Assembly: GCF_009674565.1 (NCBI RefSeq)
Contig: NZ_WKJL01000024.1
Coordinates: 1 to 64,000, forward strand
Direction of reading: 5' to 3'
DNA: 64,000 nt
DNA from: Duganella aquatilis
GTDB lineage: Bacteria > Pseudomonadota > Gammaproteobacteria > Burkholderiales > Burkholderiaceae_D
A program made the position numbers and the translations under genes. Shown here in pieces: positions 26,584 to 34,845 of the stretch (positions within the stretch are counted from its first letter, which is position 1; every line of letters starts with the position of its first letter). The notes under the pieces were generated by a model. The model was not told where the DNA came from. It made no database searches and was given only the letters and a program-made list of their open reading frames with translations.

Positions 26584-27126
26584 CTAGTCCTGCATCGCCT
26601 CGATCAGCTTCTGCATCATCGACTGCGTGCGCTTGATCATCAGCTGCTGGCTCGACTGCATGCTCTCGGCGGCCAGTTTGGGCATGACAGCCAGCATCTT
26701 AGCGCCTACCGGCGTGCGGTAGAAAGCGGCAATCTGGCGGATCTCGTCGGCGGTGAAATTACGGGCGTACAACGGCACCGCTTGCGCCATCATCTCGTCC
26801 ACCAGCGTCGGATCGTTCAGGAACTCGGCCATCACCTGATTGATCTGCGGCAGCTTGCTGTCGATCTTGCCCAGCGCCAGCTTGCGCTGTTCGGCGCTCA
26901 GCGTTTTGTCGTTATTGATCGCCGCTTCCAGCATCGGACGGATGGTCTGGGACAGGTTTTGCGACATCTGACGCATCATGTCCACCATCAGCGAGCGGTA
27001 ATGCATCGACTCGAACAACTCCTGGGCGGCGGCGGTGGCAGCGGCATCGGGCGCCTGCGCGTGCACCACGACCGGGGCGCCGAGCAATGCCAGCGAGGCG
27101 GTCAGGCATGCTACGAATTTCTTCAT
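26584..27126 (-). CDS. Exported DUF2059 protein
   Basis: A 180-residue protein with a signal peptide (MKKFVACLTASLALLGAPVVVHA) and a DUF2059 domain of about 60 residues (YARNFTADEIRQIAAFYRTPVGAKML), the family signature. The rest is helical. Its function is unknown; it is commonly found beside serC/gyrA in this bacterial group. It lies after the gyrA terminator and 22 bases before serC, so it may head the aromatic/serine operon. Confidence 0.88.
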   Translation of the reverse strand: MKKFVACLTASLALLGAPVVVHAQAPDAAATAAAQELFESMHYRSLMVDMMRQMSQNLSQTIRPMLEAAINNDKTLSAEQRKLALGKIDSKLPQINQVMAEFLNDPTLVDEMMAQAVPLYARNFTADEIRQIAAFYRTPVGAKMLAVMPKLAAESMQSSQQLMIKRTQSMMQKLIEAMQD

Positions 27127-27142
27127 GTCGTGTCCTTAAAAT

Positions 27143-27186
27143 AAAAACGGGGCCAGTTCTATTGTCGCGCAATAGTCTTGGCCCCG
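27143..27186 (-). terminator. Terminator of gyrA
   Basis: Outer stem CGGGGCCA/TGGCCCCG (27148-27155 and 27179-27186) plus an inner CTATTG/CAATAG stem, followed on the minus strand by TTTTTATTTT. Confidence 0.88.
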
Positions 27187-27207
27187 CTGGCTCAACGGCG
27201 TTGAACG

Positions 27208-29838
27208 TTACTCGGCGGCTGAATCCGGGCCCGGTTCCAGTTCGACTTCGTCAATGTCCGTCTCCACCACGCGCTGCAGGCCGGACAGCTTGGTGCCGTC
27301 CTCCACCGCGATCAGGGTCACGCCCTGGGTCGCGCGGCCCATCTCGCGGATCTCCGACACGCGGGTGCGGATCAGCACACCGCCGGTGGTGATCAGCATG
27401 ATCTCGTCGGTCGAATCGACCAGCGTCGCGGCCACCACGCGGCCGTTACGCTCGGAGGTCTGGATCGCGATCATGCCCTTGGTGCCACGGCCGTGACGGG
27501 TGTACTCGGTGATCGGCGTACGCTTGCCGAAGCCGTTCTCGGTCGCGGTCAGCACCGACTGCTGCTCGTTTTCCGCCACCAGCAGCGCGATCACGCGCTG
27601 GCCGTCGTCGAGGTTCATGCCGCGCACGCCGCGGGCGTTGCGGCCCATCGGACGCACGTCGTTCTCGTCGAAGCGCACCGCCTTGCCGGCGTCGGAGAAC
27701 AGCATCACATCGTGTTCGCCGTCGGTCAGCGCGGCGCCGATCAGGAAATCGCCCTCGTCCAGGTCGACCGCGATGATGCCGGCCTTGCGTGGATTGCTGA
27801 AGTCCTTCAGCGGCGTTTTCTTCACGGTGCCCAGGCTGGTCGACATGAAGACGTAGTGGTCTTCCGGGAAGGTGCGGTTTTCGCCCGACAGCGGCAGGAT
27901 GACCGTGATCTTCTCGTTGTCCGCCAATGGGAACATGTTGACGATCGGCTTGCCGCGCGAGTTGCGCGAGCCTTGCGGCACTTCCCACACCTTCAGCCAG
28001 TACAGCCGGCCGCGGTTGGAGAAGCACAGGATGTAGTCGTGCGTGTTGGCGATGAACAGCTGGTCGATCCAGTCCTCATCCTTGGTCGCCATGGCCTGCT
28101 TGCCGCGGCCGCCGCGTTTCTGCGCGCGGTACTCGGAAATCGGCTGCGCCTTCATGTAACCGGTGTGCGACAGGGTCACCACCATGTCCTGCGGCGTGAT
28201 CAGGTCTTCGGTGTTCAGGTCGCTGGCGTTGTGCTCGATGTTGGAACGGCGCGGATCCTTGGCCGGGTCGCCGAACTCGGTCACCACCGAGGTCATTTCC
28301 TCGGTGATGATGGTGGTCACGCGCGACGGCGTGGCCAGGATGTCCAGCAGGTCGGCGATTTCCGCCATCACGTCCTTGTACTCGTTGACGATCTTGTCCT
28401 GTTCCAGGCCGGTCAGGCGTTGCAGGCGCATCTGCAGAATCTCTTGCGCCTGGTCGTCCGACAGGCGGTACATGCCGTCGGCCTGGATGCCGTAGTGCTT
28501 CGGCAGGTGCTCGGGACGGAACGCCTCGATGCCGCCGATGGTGCTGCCTTCGCTGGTACGGGCCAGCATTTCGCGCACCAGCGACGAATCCCACGAACGG
28601 TCCATCAGGGCCGCTTTCGCCACCGGCGGCGTCGGCGCCGCCTTGATCAGGGCGATGAATTCATCGATGTTGGCCAGCGCCACCGCCAGGCCTTCCAGCA
28701 CGTGGCCGCGCTCGCGCGCCTTGCGCAGCTCGAACACGGTGCGGCGGGTGACCACTTCGCGGCGGTGCGACAGGAAGCACGACAGCATTTCCTTCAGGTT
28801 CAGCAGCTTCGGCTGGCCGTCGACCAGCGCCACCATGTTCATGCCGAAGGTGTCTTGCAGCTGGGTCTGTTTGTACAGGTTGTTCAGCACCACTTCCGGC
28901 ACTTCGCCGCGTTTCAGCTCGATCACCACGCGCATGCCCGACTTGTCGGACTCGTCGCGGATGTCGGAGATGCCGTCCAGCTTCTTGTCGCGGACGTTTT
29001 CGGCGATGCGTTCCAGCAGCGATTTCTTGTTGACCTGGTACGGCAGCTCGTCAACGATGATGGCCGTGCGGCCGCCGTCCTTGCCGTACTCTTCGTAGTG
29101 GGTCTTGGCGCGCATCACCACACGGCCGCGGCCGGTGCGGTAGCCGTCGCGCACGCCGGAGACGCCGTAGATGGTGCCGCCGGTCGGGAAGTCCGGCGCC
29201 GGGATCAGTTCGATCAGCTCGTCGATCGAGCAGTCGGGATTGTTCAGCACGTGCAGCGCGCCGGCGATCACTTCATGCAGGTTGTGCGGCGGAATATTGG
29301 TCGCCATGCCCACCGCGATACCGGACGAGCCGTTGATCAGCAGGTTGGGGATGCGGGTCGGCAGCACCGTCGGTTCTTTTTCCTTGCCATCGTAGTTGGG
29401 CTGGAAGTCGACCGTGTCCTTGTCGATGTCGGCCAGCAGTTCGCTGGAAATCTTGTCGAGGCGGCACTCGGTGTAACGCATGGCTGCCGCGCCGTCGCCG
29501 TCGACCGAGCCGAAGTTGCCCTGGCCGTCGACCAGCATGTAGCGCAGCGAGAAGTCCTGCGCCATGCGCACCAGCGTGTCGTAGATCGAGGCGTCACCGT
29601 GCGGGTGGTATTTACCCATGGTGTCGCCGACCACGCGCGCGCATTTGACGTAAGCGCGGTTCCAGACGTAATTCGATTCGTGCATCGAGTACAAGACCCG
29701 GCGGTGCACAGGCTTGAGGCCGTCACGCACATCCGGCAAGGCGCGGCCGACGATCACGCTCATGGCGTAATCGAGGTAGCTCTTGCGCATCTCTTCTTCG
29801 AGTGAAATAGGGATTGTTTCTTTTGCGAATTGATCCAT
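27208..29838 (-). CDS. gyrA: DNA gyrase subunit A
   Basis: An 876-residue type II topoisomerase subunit that cuts and rejoins DNA with GyrB. The catalytic tyrosine is Tyr122 in AAMRYTECRL. The GyrA box (QKRGGRGKQ), needed for wrapping and negative supercoiling, is in the C-terminal pinwheel domain. The quinolone-resistance region reads HPHGDASIYDTLVRM, with alanine at the position of E. coli Ser83 and aspartate at 87. The C-terminal tail is acidic. It is divergent from ompA and ends in its own terminator. Confidence 0.97.
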   Translation of the reverse strand: MDQFAKETIPISLEEEMRKSYLDYAMSVIVGRALPDVRDGLKPVHRRVLYSMHESNYVWNRAYVKCARVVGDTMGKYHPHGDASIYDTLVRMAQDFSLRYMLVDGQGNFGSVDGDGAAAMRYTECRLDKISSELLADIDKDTVDFQPNYDGKEKEPTVLPTRIPNLLINGSSGIAVGMATNIPPHNLHEVIAGALHVLNNPDCSIDELIELIPAPDFPTGGTIYGVSGVRDGYRTGRGRVVMRAKTHYEEYGKDGGRTAIIVDELPYQVNKKSLLERIAENVRDKKLDGISDIRDESDKSGMRVVIELKRGEVPEVVLNNLYKQTQLQDTFGMNMVALVDGQPKLLNLKEMLSCFLSHRREVVTRRTVFELRKARERGHVLEGLAVALANIDEFIALIKAAPTPPVAKAALMDRSWDSSLVREMLARTSEGSTIGGIEAFRPEHLPKHYGIQADGMYRLSDDQAQEILQMRLQRLTGLEQDKIVNEYKDVMAEIADLLDILATPSRVTTIITEEMTSVVTEFGDPAKDPRRSNIEHNASDLNTEDLITPQDMVVTLSHTGYMKAQPISEYRAQKRGGRGKQAMATKDEDWIDQLFIANTHDYILCFSNRGRLYWLKVWEVPQGSRNSRGKPIVNMFPLADNEKITVILPLSGENRTFPEDHYVFMSTSLGTVKKTPLKDFSNPRKAGIIAVDLDEGDFLIGAALTDGEHDVMLFSDAGKAVRFDENDVRPMGRNARGVRGMNLDDGQRVIALLVAENEQQSVLTATENGFGKRTPITEYTRHGRGTKGMIAIQTSERNGRVVAATLVDSTDEIMLITTGGVLIRTRVSEIREMGRATQGVTLIAVEDGTKLSGLQRVVETDIDEVELEPGPDSAAE

Positions 29839-30241
29839 TGGCCGGTCGTTTTACTGTGGTTTATTAAGCCTCTCCCAAGAGACAGGCAAGCGGTCGATTT
29901 TAGCATGCGCGCAAGGCAACTAGCGGATTTCCGCGTCGGGCCTGCAATCATGCGGTATTGCAACATGCTGCGCACGGTAACAAGTTGTAATATTCATGAC
30001 ACATTACTCAATTATTATCGACAATCACGTTGCAACAAAACAACATTTTGGTTGAACGCGAAATGGCGCCATGTTGGAGCTTTTTTATCGATGTGGATTG
30101 CTTGTGGCAAAATGGACGAGAAGTCAATTGCTTGATTCGCAAGCGGGAAACGAGTGTGACGCCCCTGCGTGGTAGAATTCGCTCACGCAACATACGTCGC
30201 GCAGTTATTCTGCGGATATCACCCCCGAAAGGAACAAAAAT
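29839..30241. other. 403-base gyrA-ompA divergent intergenic region
   Basis: No gene is seen. The region is AT-rich in the middle (about 29980-30120) and must hold the promoters of both gyrA and ompA. A TAGAAT at 30173-30178 is a candidate -10 for ompA, but no good -35 is at standard spacing. A small GCTTG/CAAGC stem lies at 30130-30144. An AAAGGAAC ribosome-binding site precedes ompA. Confidence 0.5.
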
Positions 30242-30955
30242 ATGAAAAAACTGATTTCGATGCTGGCTATTACCGCTGCATTCGCTGGTTCGGCTATTGC
30301 GCAGACTGCGCCGACCGCCCCTCCATATGCTCCCGTCACCCAGGACATCAAGGCGTCGACGCCTAAGAGCGCCTACGTGCAAGATGCACGCGGCATCATC
30401 GCCCGTGACCCGTTCGGCCTGTGCTGGCGCACCGGCTACTGGACCCCGGCTGACGCCGTGCCAGGTTGCGATCTGCCGATCTGCGTCGAGCCAGAGAAGC
30501 TGGAAAACGGCAAATGCGTCGCACCGCCGCCACCACCGCCAGTTGCTCCGGCACCAGCCCCGGCACCTGCGCCAGCACCGGCTCCAGTACCAATGCCAAC
30601 CGCACAAAAAGTAAGCTTCGCCGCTGACGCCTTCTTCGACTTCGACAAGGCCGTGCTGAAACCAGAAGGCAAAGCCAAGCTGGACGACCTGACCTCGAAA
30701 CTGGGTTCGATCAACCTGGAAGTGATCATCGCTGTCGGCCACACCGACTCCGTGGGCACCGACGAGTACAACCAGAAGCTGTCGGTACGCCGCGCTGAAG
30801 CTGTCAAGGCCTACATCATCTCCAAAGGCGTTGAAGCCAACCGCGTGTACACCGAAGGCAAAGGCGAGAAACAACCTGTAGCGGACAACAAAACCGCCGA
30901 AGGCCGCGCCAAAAACCGTCGCGTAGAAATCGAAGTAGTCGGCACCAGCAAGTAA
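30242..30955 (+). CDS. ompA: OmpA-family outer membrane protein
   Basis: A 237-residue protein: signal peptide (residues 1-20), a short cysteine-containing N-terminal module (GLCWRTGYWTPADAVPGCDL), a Pro/Ala linker (about residues 97-120), and a C-terminal OmpA-like peptidoglycan-binding domain (FFDFDKAVLKPEGKAKL, GHTDSVGTDEYN, LSVRRAEAVKAYI, NRRVEIEVVG). There is no eight-stranded barrel, as usual for this betaproteobacterial type, so it probably links peptidoglycan to the outer membrane in another way. Its codon use is more AT-tolerant than that of its neighbours, consistent with high expression. Confidence 0.92.
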   Translation: MKKLISMLAITAAFAGSAIAQTAPTAPPYAPVTQDIKASTPKSAYVQDARGIIARDPFGLCWRTGYWTPADAVPGCDLPICVEPEKLENGKCVAPPPPPPVAPAPAPAPAPAPAPVPMPTAQKVSFAADAFFDFDKAVLKPEGKAKLDDLTSKLGSINLEVIIAVGHTDSVGTDEYNQKLSVRRAEAVKAYIISKGVEANRVYTEGKGEKQPVADNKTAEGRAKNRRVEIEVVGTSK

Positions 30956-30976
30956 TTCGCTGCGTTCCACACAGGA

Positions 30977-31002
30977 AGCCCCGCTCTGCGGGGCTTTTTT
31001 TT
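30977..31002 (+). terminator. Terminator of ompA
   Basis: Eight-base stem (AGCCCCGC 30977-30984, GCGGGGCT 30988-30995) with a three-base loop and seven T. Confidence 0.95.
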
Positions 31003-31048
31003 ATCCGCTGCTTTAGAATAGCGGGATTAGTCTTTTTAAATCGTTGCC

Positions 31049-31750
31049 ATGAACGCTGATCCATTAGAACTGCAAAAATTCGCCGAACTCGCCCACCGCT
31101 GGTGGGACCCGACCTCGGAATTCCGCCCGCTGCACGAAATCAACCCGCTGCGCCTGGAATGGATCAACGCCCGCGCCCCGCTGGCCGGCAAGAACGTGAT
31201 CGACATCGGCTGCGGCGGCGGCATCCTGTCGGAATCGATGGCGCGCAAGGGCGCCACCGTCACCGGCATCGACCTCGGCGAAAAAGCGCTGAAAGTGGCC
31301 GACCTGCACTCGCTGGAATCCGGCGTGCAGGTGCGCTACAAGCTGATCGCCGCCGAAGACATGGCGGCGCAGGAAGCCGGCCAGTACGACGTCGTGACCT
31401 GCATGGAAATGCTGGAACACGTGCCGGACCCGGGCGCCATCGTGCGCGCCGCCGCCACGCTGGTGAAGCCGGGCGGCCACGTGTTCTTCTCGACGCTGAA
31501 CCGCAATCCGAAAGCCTATCTGTTTGCCGTGATCGGCGCCGAATACCTGCTGCGCATGCTGCCGAAAGGCACCCACGACTACGACAAGTTCATCACCCCG
31601 TCCGAGCTGTCGCAGTACATCCGCAGCGCCGGCCTGGACGTGGCCGGCTTCAAGGGCATGGGCTACAACCCGCTGACCAAGATCTACTCGCTCAACGACG
31701 ACACCAGCGTCAACTACCTGGTGGCCGCGCGCCGCCCGCTGGAATCATGA
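31049..31750 (+). CDS. ubiG: Ubiquinone biosynthesis O-methyltransferase
   Basis: A 233-residue SAM-dependent methyltransferase that carries out both O-methylations in ubiquinone synthesis. The SAM motif VIDIGCGGGILSESMAR is followed by the acidic loop GIDLGEKAL, and the N-terminal EFRPLHEINPLRLEWI segment is diagnostic of UbiG. Its stop overlaps the start of the HAD phosphatase (ATGA). Confidence 0.95.
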   Translation: MNADPLELQKFAELAHRWWDPTSEFRPLHEINPLRLEWINARAPLAGKNVIDIGCGGGILSESMARKGATVTGIDLGEKALKVADLHSLESGVQVRYKLIAAEDMAAQEAGQYDVVTCMEMLEHVPDPGAIVRAAATLVKPGGHVFFSTLNRNPKAYLFAVIGAEYLLRMLPKGTHDYDKFITPSELSQYIRSAGLDVAGFKGMGYNPLTKIYSLNDDTSVNYLVAARRPLES

Positions 31751-32436
31751 GCACGCCCGCCGCCCCACGCGCCATCCTGTTCGACCTGGACGGCACCCTG
31801 GCCGACACCGCGCCCGACCTGGCCGCCGCCGTCAACCTGCTGCGCAGCGCGCGCGGCCTGGCGCCGACCGCCTACGAGATCCTGCGCCCGACCGCCTCGG
31901 CCGGCGCGCGCGGCATGATCGGCGCTTCGTTCGGCCTGACGCCGGACGACGACGGCTACCTGGCACTGCGCGACGGCTTCTTCAGCAACTACGAAGCGGC
32001 CATGGCGGTGCACAGCCGCCTGTTCGACGGCATCCCCGAGCTGCTGGCCGGCATCGAGGCGGCCGGGCTGCAATGGGGCATCGTCACCAACAAGTCGCAG
32101 CGCTTCACCGACCCGCTGCTGCCGCAGATCGGCCTGGGCCACGCGGCCTGCGCGATTTCGGGCGACACCACGGCGCACGCCAAGCCGCACCCGGCGCCGC
32201 TGCTGGAAGCGGCCAGCCGCCTCAAGCTGGCGCCCGGCCAGTGCTGGTATGTCGGCGACGACCTGCGCGACATCCAGGCCGGCAAGGCGGCCGGCATGCT
32301 GACCATCGCCTGCGGCTGGGGCTATTGCGGCGCCACCGAACCGCAGCACTGGGAAGCCGATTACCTGTTCCAGCAGCCGGCCGAACTGCTGGCGTTGCTG
32401 CAAGCCGCGCTGGCGGCCGGGGCGCTGGCGGCATAG
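31747..32436 (+). CDS. gph: HAD phosphatase, phosphoglycolate phosphatase / MupP type
   Basis: A 229-residue HAD-superfamily phosphatase with motif I FDLDGTLADT, motif II VTNKS and motif III/IV GDDLRDIQAGKAAGM. It is usually named Gph (2-phosphoglycolate phosphatase). Position immediately after ubiG, with translational overlap, is also the position of MupP in Pseudomonas, a MurNAc-6-phosphate phosphatase of the AnmK/MupP cell-wall recycling route. Either substrate is possible; sequence alone does not decide. Confidence 0.85.
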   Translation: MSTPAAPRAILFDLDGTLADTAPDLAAAVNLLRSARGLAPTAYEILRPTASAGARGMIGASFGLTPDDDGYLALRDGFFSNYEAAMAVHSRLFDGIPELLAGIEAAGLQWGIVTNKSQRFTDPLLPQIGLGHAACAISGDTTAHAKPHPAPLLEAASRLKLAPGQCWYVGDDLRDIQAGKAAGMLTIACGWGYCGATEPQHWEADYLFQQPAELLALLQAALAAGALAA

Positions 32437-32615
32437 CACTATGCCAACTTTGTTGTTTTAAGGAATCAAACTCGCAATTCCTGTTGCCGCACGGATATAT
32501 TCAGCGTAGTCTCCCGCAGGACTGCGTAGCATTACTTATTTCCTGCAAGCCAAACCCTCGCTGATAGGAAAGCAAGGCAGTCATCCCGACACCCAACTTT
32601 CCTACCAGGACCATC

Positions 32616-33644
32616 ATGAATACTCCTGAGCAGGCTGCCCAAAACCCGCAGCCGTACTCTGATTCATTTGCCTCCTTGCCGCAGCGCACGACCGCGCCGC
32701 AGAGCTGGATGGTGCGCGTCAGCGATGCCAAATACCATTGGTACGACCTGATCGCCGGCTTCGCCGAAAAACCCGACATCCGCGACCCGATCGGCCGCTA
32801 CATGCGGCGCATGCAGTTCGAGCTGGAGGCGACGGCGGAAAAGCGCCACCTGTTCCTCGCCGTCACCCGGCCGCGGGTGCGCTTCGACATCACCGGCGTG
32901 GTGCAATGGGGCTTTTTCTCGCTCAGGCTGACGCTGCCGCTGCTGCTGGGCGCCGAGGCGCGCAAGGACAGCATCACGGTCGAGCTCAAGGTGCCGTTCG
33001 CGGCCACCATGAAAAAGCCGACCGTGATCCTGACCGAGAACTTCATCAGCCTCAACTGGGGCGGCCTGGTCGAGGTGTTCTCGGTCCACGACCTGCTGCA
33101 ACGCTATGCCCACACCCTCAAGCTGCCCAGCAAGGTGGCGTATGTCGGCCAGACGCGCGACCCGGAAGGCCGGCTCGGCAAGGGCCGGCTGAACGCCATG
33201 CACAAGCTGCGCGCGCAGTTCGGCATGGACTACGACACGCTGATCCTGGTGCTGGGCCTGGAGGTTGAAGTCCATTGCGCCGAGGGCGACGCCGCGGCGC
33301 TGGCGCACAACGAGCATCCGCTGGTGGCCGACATCCTGCAGGCCGAACGCATGGACGCCATCGAGGCGGCGCTGATCCGTTACTTCGAAGGCAGCAATCC
33401 GCGCTGGCGCCAGGCCGACGAGCGCAAGGCGCGCAGCGAGCGCCTGACCGCGGTGCAGGCCAACAACCACCTGGTGCAGTACACCATCGACCTGGAACTG
33501 CCCGGCACCGGCTGCTATAACTACCTGTGCTCGGAGTCGGTCGACGCCGCCAAACGCCATCTTTTGAGCTGCTTCGTGGCCGACGGCCAGGCCCAGGTTG
33601 CGCCAATGCCACTGCCGCCACCGGTCAAGGGCGGCAAGGCCTGA
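32616..33644 (+). CDS. Uncharacterised protein A of a tandem paralogue pair, GIY-YIG-like segment
   Basis: A 342-residue protein, clearly paralogous to the next gene at 33751. Both begin with a variable head, then share SDAKYHWYDLIAGF-type and RRMQFELEATAEKR-type motifs, a beta-rich middle (residues 80-150) and LNWGGLVE. Residues 174-261 carry a YVGQTRDPEGRL motif, a later His196, and Glu250 in DAIEAALIRYFEGSNP. This order (YVG-x-T, Arg, His, Glu) is that of GIY-YIG nuclease domains, although a clear GIY strand is missing. No signal peptide or membrane segment. Nuclease activity is a hypothesis. Confidence 0.75.
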   Translation: MNTPEQAAQNPQPYSDSFASLPQRTTAPQSWMVRVSDAKYHWYDLIAGFAEKPDIRDPIGRYMRRMQFELEATAEKRHLFLAVTRPRVRFDITGVVQWGFFSLRLTLPLLLGAEARKDSITVELKVPFAATMKKPTVILTENFISLNWGGLVEVFSVHDLLQRYAHTLKLPSKVAYVGQTRDPEGRLGKGRLNAMHKLRAQFGMDYDTLILVLGLEVEVHCAEGDAAALAHNEHPLVADILQAERMDAIEAALIRYFEGSNPRWRQADERKARSERLTAVQANNHLVQYTIDLELPGTGCYNYLCSESVDAAKRHLLSCFVADGQAQVAPMPLPPPVKGGKA

Positions 33645-33690
33645 GTAGTGTTACATTGGGTGGGTTCTTGATGCCCGGCATATTTCCCCA

Positions 33691-33719
33691 TGGAAATAAC
33701 ACGGTGGAAGCACTATAAT
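33691..33719 (+). promoter_or_regulatory. Candidate sigma-70 promoter for paralogue B
   Basis: TGGAAA at 33691-33696, a 17-base spacer and a perfect TATAAT at 33714-33719, 32 bases before the ATG at 33751, which also has a TTGGAG ribosome-binding site. It suggests that B can be expressed independently of A. Confidence 0.55.
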
Positions 33720-33750
33720 CACCAGACTATGACACACTTGGAGCGCGCAC

Positions 33751-34845
33751 ATGAGCAATGACGACGACGATTATCCAGATCCGTCGCCGGAAGAGCTGGG
33801 CATCGGCGCGCTGTTCGACGAGGGGCCGGAGCCCTTCCTCGATCTGGTGGCGCCGCCGCCGGACGAAATGGAAGAGCTGCTGCCCCTGATGCCGCAGCGC
33901 ACCGCCGCGCCGCAGACCTGGGTGGTCACCGTGGCCGACGCCAAATTCCACTGGTACGACCTGATCGCCGGTTTTCCGGAAGTGCCGGACATCCGCGATC
34001 CGGTCGGCCGCCATTTGCGCCGCATGCAGTTCGACCTGGAAGCGACCAGCGAGAAGCGGCTGATCTATTTCGCCGTCAACCGCCCGCGGGTGCGCTTCGA
34101 CACGACGCGCAACACCAGCTGGGCCTTCTTCTCGCTGAAGCTGACCGTGCCGCTGCTGGTGGGGCCGGAGGAGAAGAAGGAATCGCTGACCATCGAGCTG
34201 GAAGTGCCGTTTGCCGCCACGCTGAAAAAGCCGTCGGTGGTGATGACCGACCGCTTCATCACGCTCAACTGGGGCGGCCTGGTCGAGGCGCTGTCGATCC
34301 ACGACGTGCTGCAGCGCTACGAGAACAATCTGAACTACGCCACCGAGGTGCAGTACGTCGGCCAGACCAAGGACCCGCGCGGCCGCCTGGCGCGCGCGCG
34401 CCTGATGCCGGTGCAGCGCGTGCACCAGAAGTTCAGCGAAGACAACGACATGCTGCTGCTGATCCAGCGCATGAACGTCGAGGTGATGTCGGCCGACGGC
34501 GATCCGGCCGAGCTGGAAGTGAACCAGAATCCGGTGGCGGCCGACGTGCTGCTGAAGGACCGCATCGACGTCATCGAGTGCGCGCTGATCCGCTATTTCG
34601 AAGGCCCGGAAATGCACGGCCGCACCGACAAGGAAGCCGACGTGCGCCGCCAGCGCGTGGCCGAGGTGGCGCTGACCAACAACCTGGAAAGCTTCCGCAT
34701 CGACCTGCGCCTGGAGGAATCGGGCAAGTACCACGACCTGTATTCGCGCCACGCCGGCACCTCGCGCAGCCACATCATCGACTGCACCATCGTCAACGGC
34801 AATGTGCTGATCACGCGCGTGCCGGACAAGACCGCCAAGTCCTAG
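33751..34845 (+). CDS. Uncharacterised protein B of the tandem paralogue pair, GIY-YIG-like segment
   Basis: A 364-residue paralogue of the gene at 32616, with a longer acidic N-terminus (residues 1-45, DDDDYPDPSPEE...). It keeps the same conserved blocks: ADAKFHWYDLIAGF, RRMQFDLEATSEKR, VPFAATLKKPSVV, LNWGGLVEALSIHDVLQRY. The GIY-YIG-like signature is YVGQTKDPRGRL (202-213) with Arg212, and Glu276 in IDVIECALIRYFEGPE. No membrane segment is evident. Its stop shares the four bases CTAG with the stop of the convergent sulfhydrylase gene. Function is unknown. Confidence 0.75.
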   Translation: MSNDDDDYPDPSPEELGIGALFDEGPEPFLDLVAPPPDEMEELLPLMPQRTAAPQTWVVTVADAKFHWYDLIAGFPEVPDIRDPVGRHLRRMQFDLEATSEKRLIYFAVNRPRVRFDTTRNTSWAFFSLKLTVPLLVGPEEKKESLTIELEVPFAATLKKPSVVMTDRFITLNWGGLVEALSIHDVLQRYENNLNYATEVQYVGQTKDPRGRLARARLMPVQRVHQKFSEDNDMLLLIQRMNVEVMSADGDPAELEVNQNPVAADVLLKDRIDVIECALIRYFEGPEMHGRTDKEADVRRQRVAEVALTNNLESFRIDLRLEESGKYHDLYSRHAGTSRSHIIDCTIVNGNVLITRVPDKTAKS

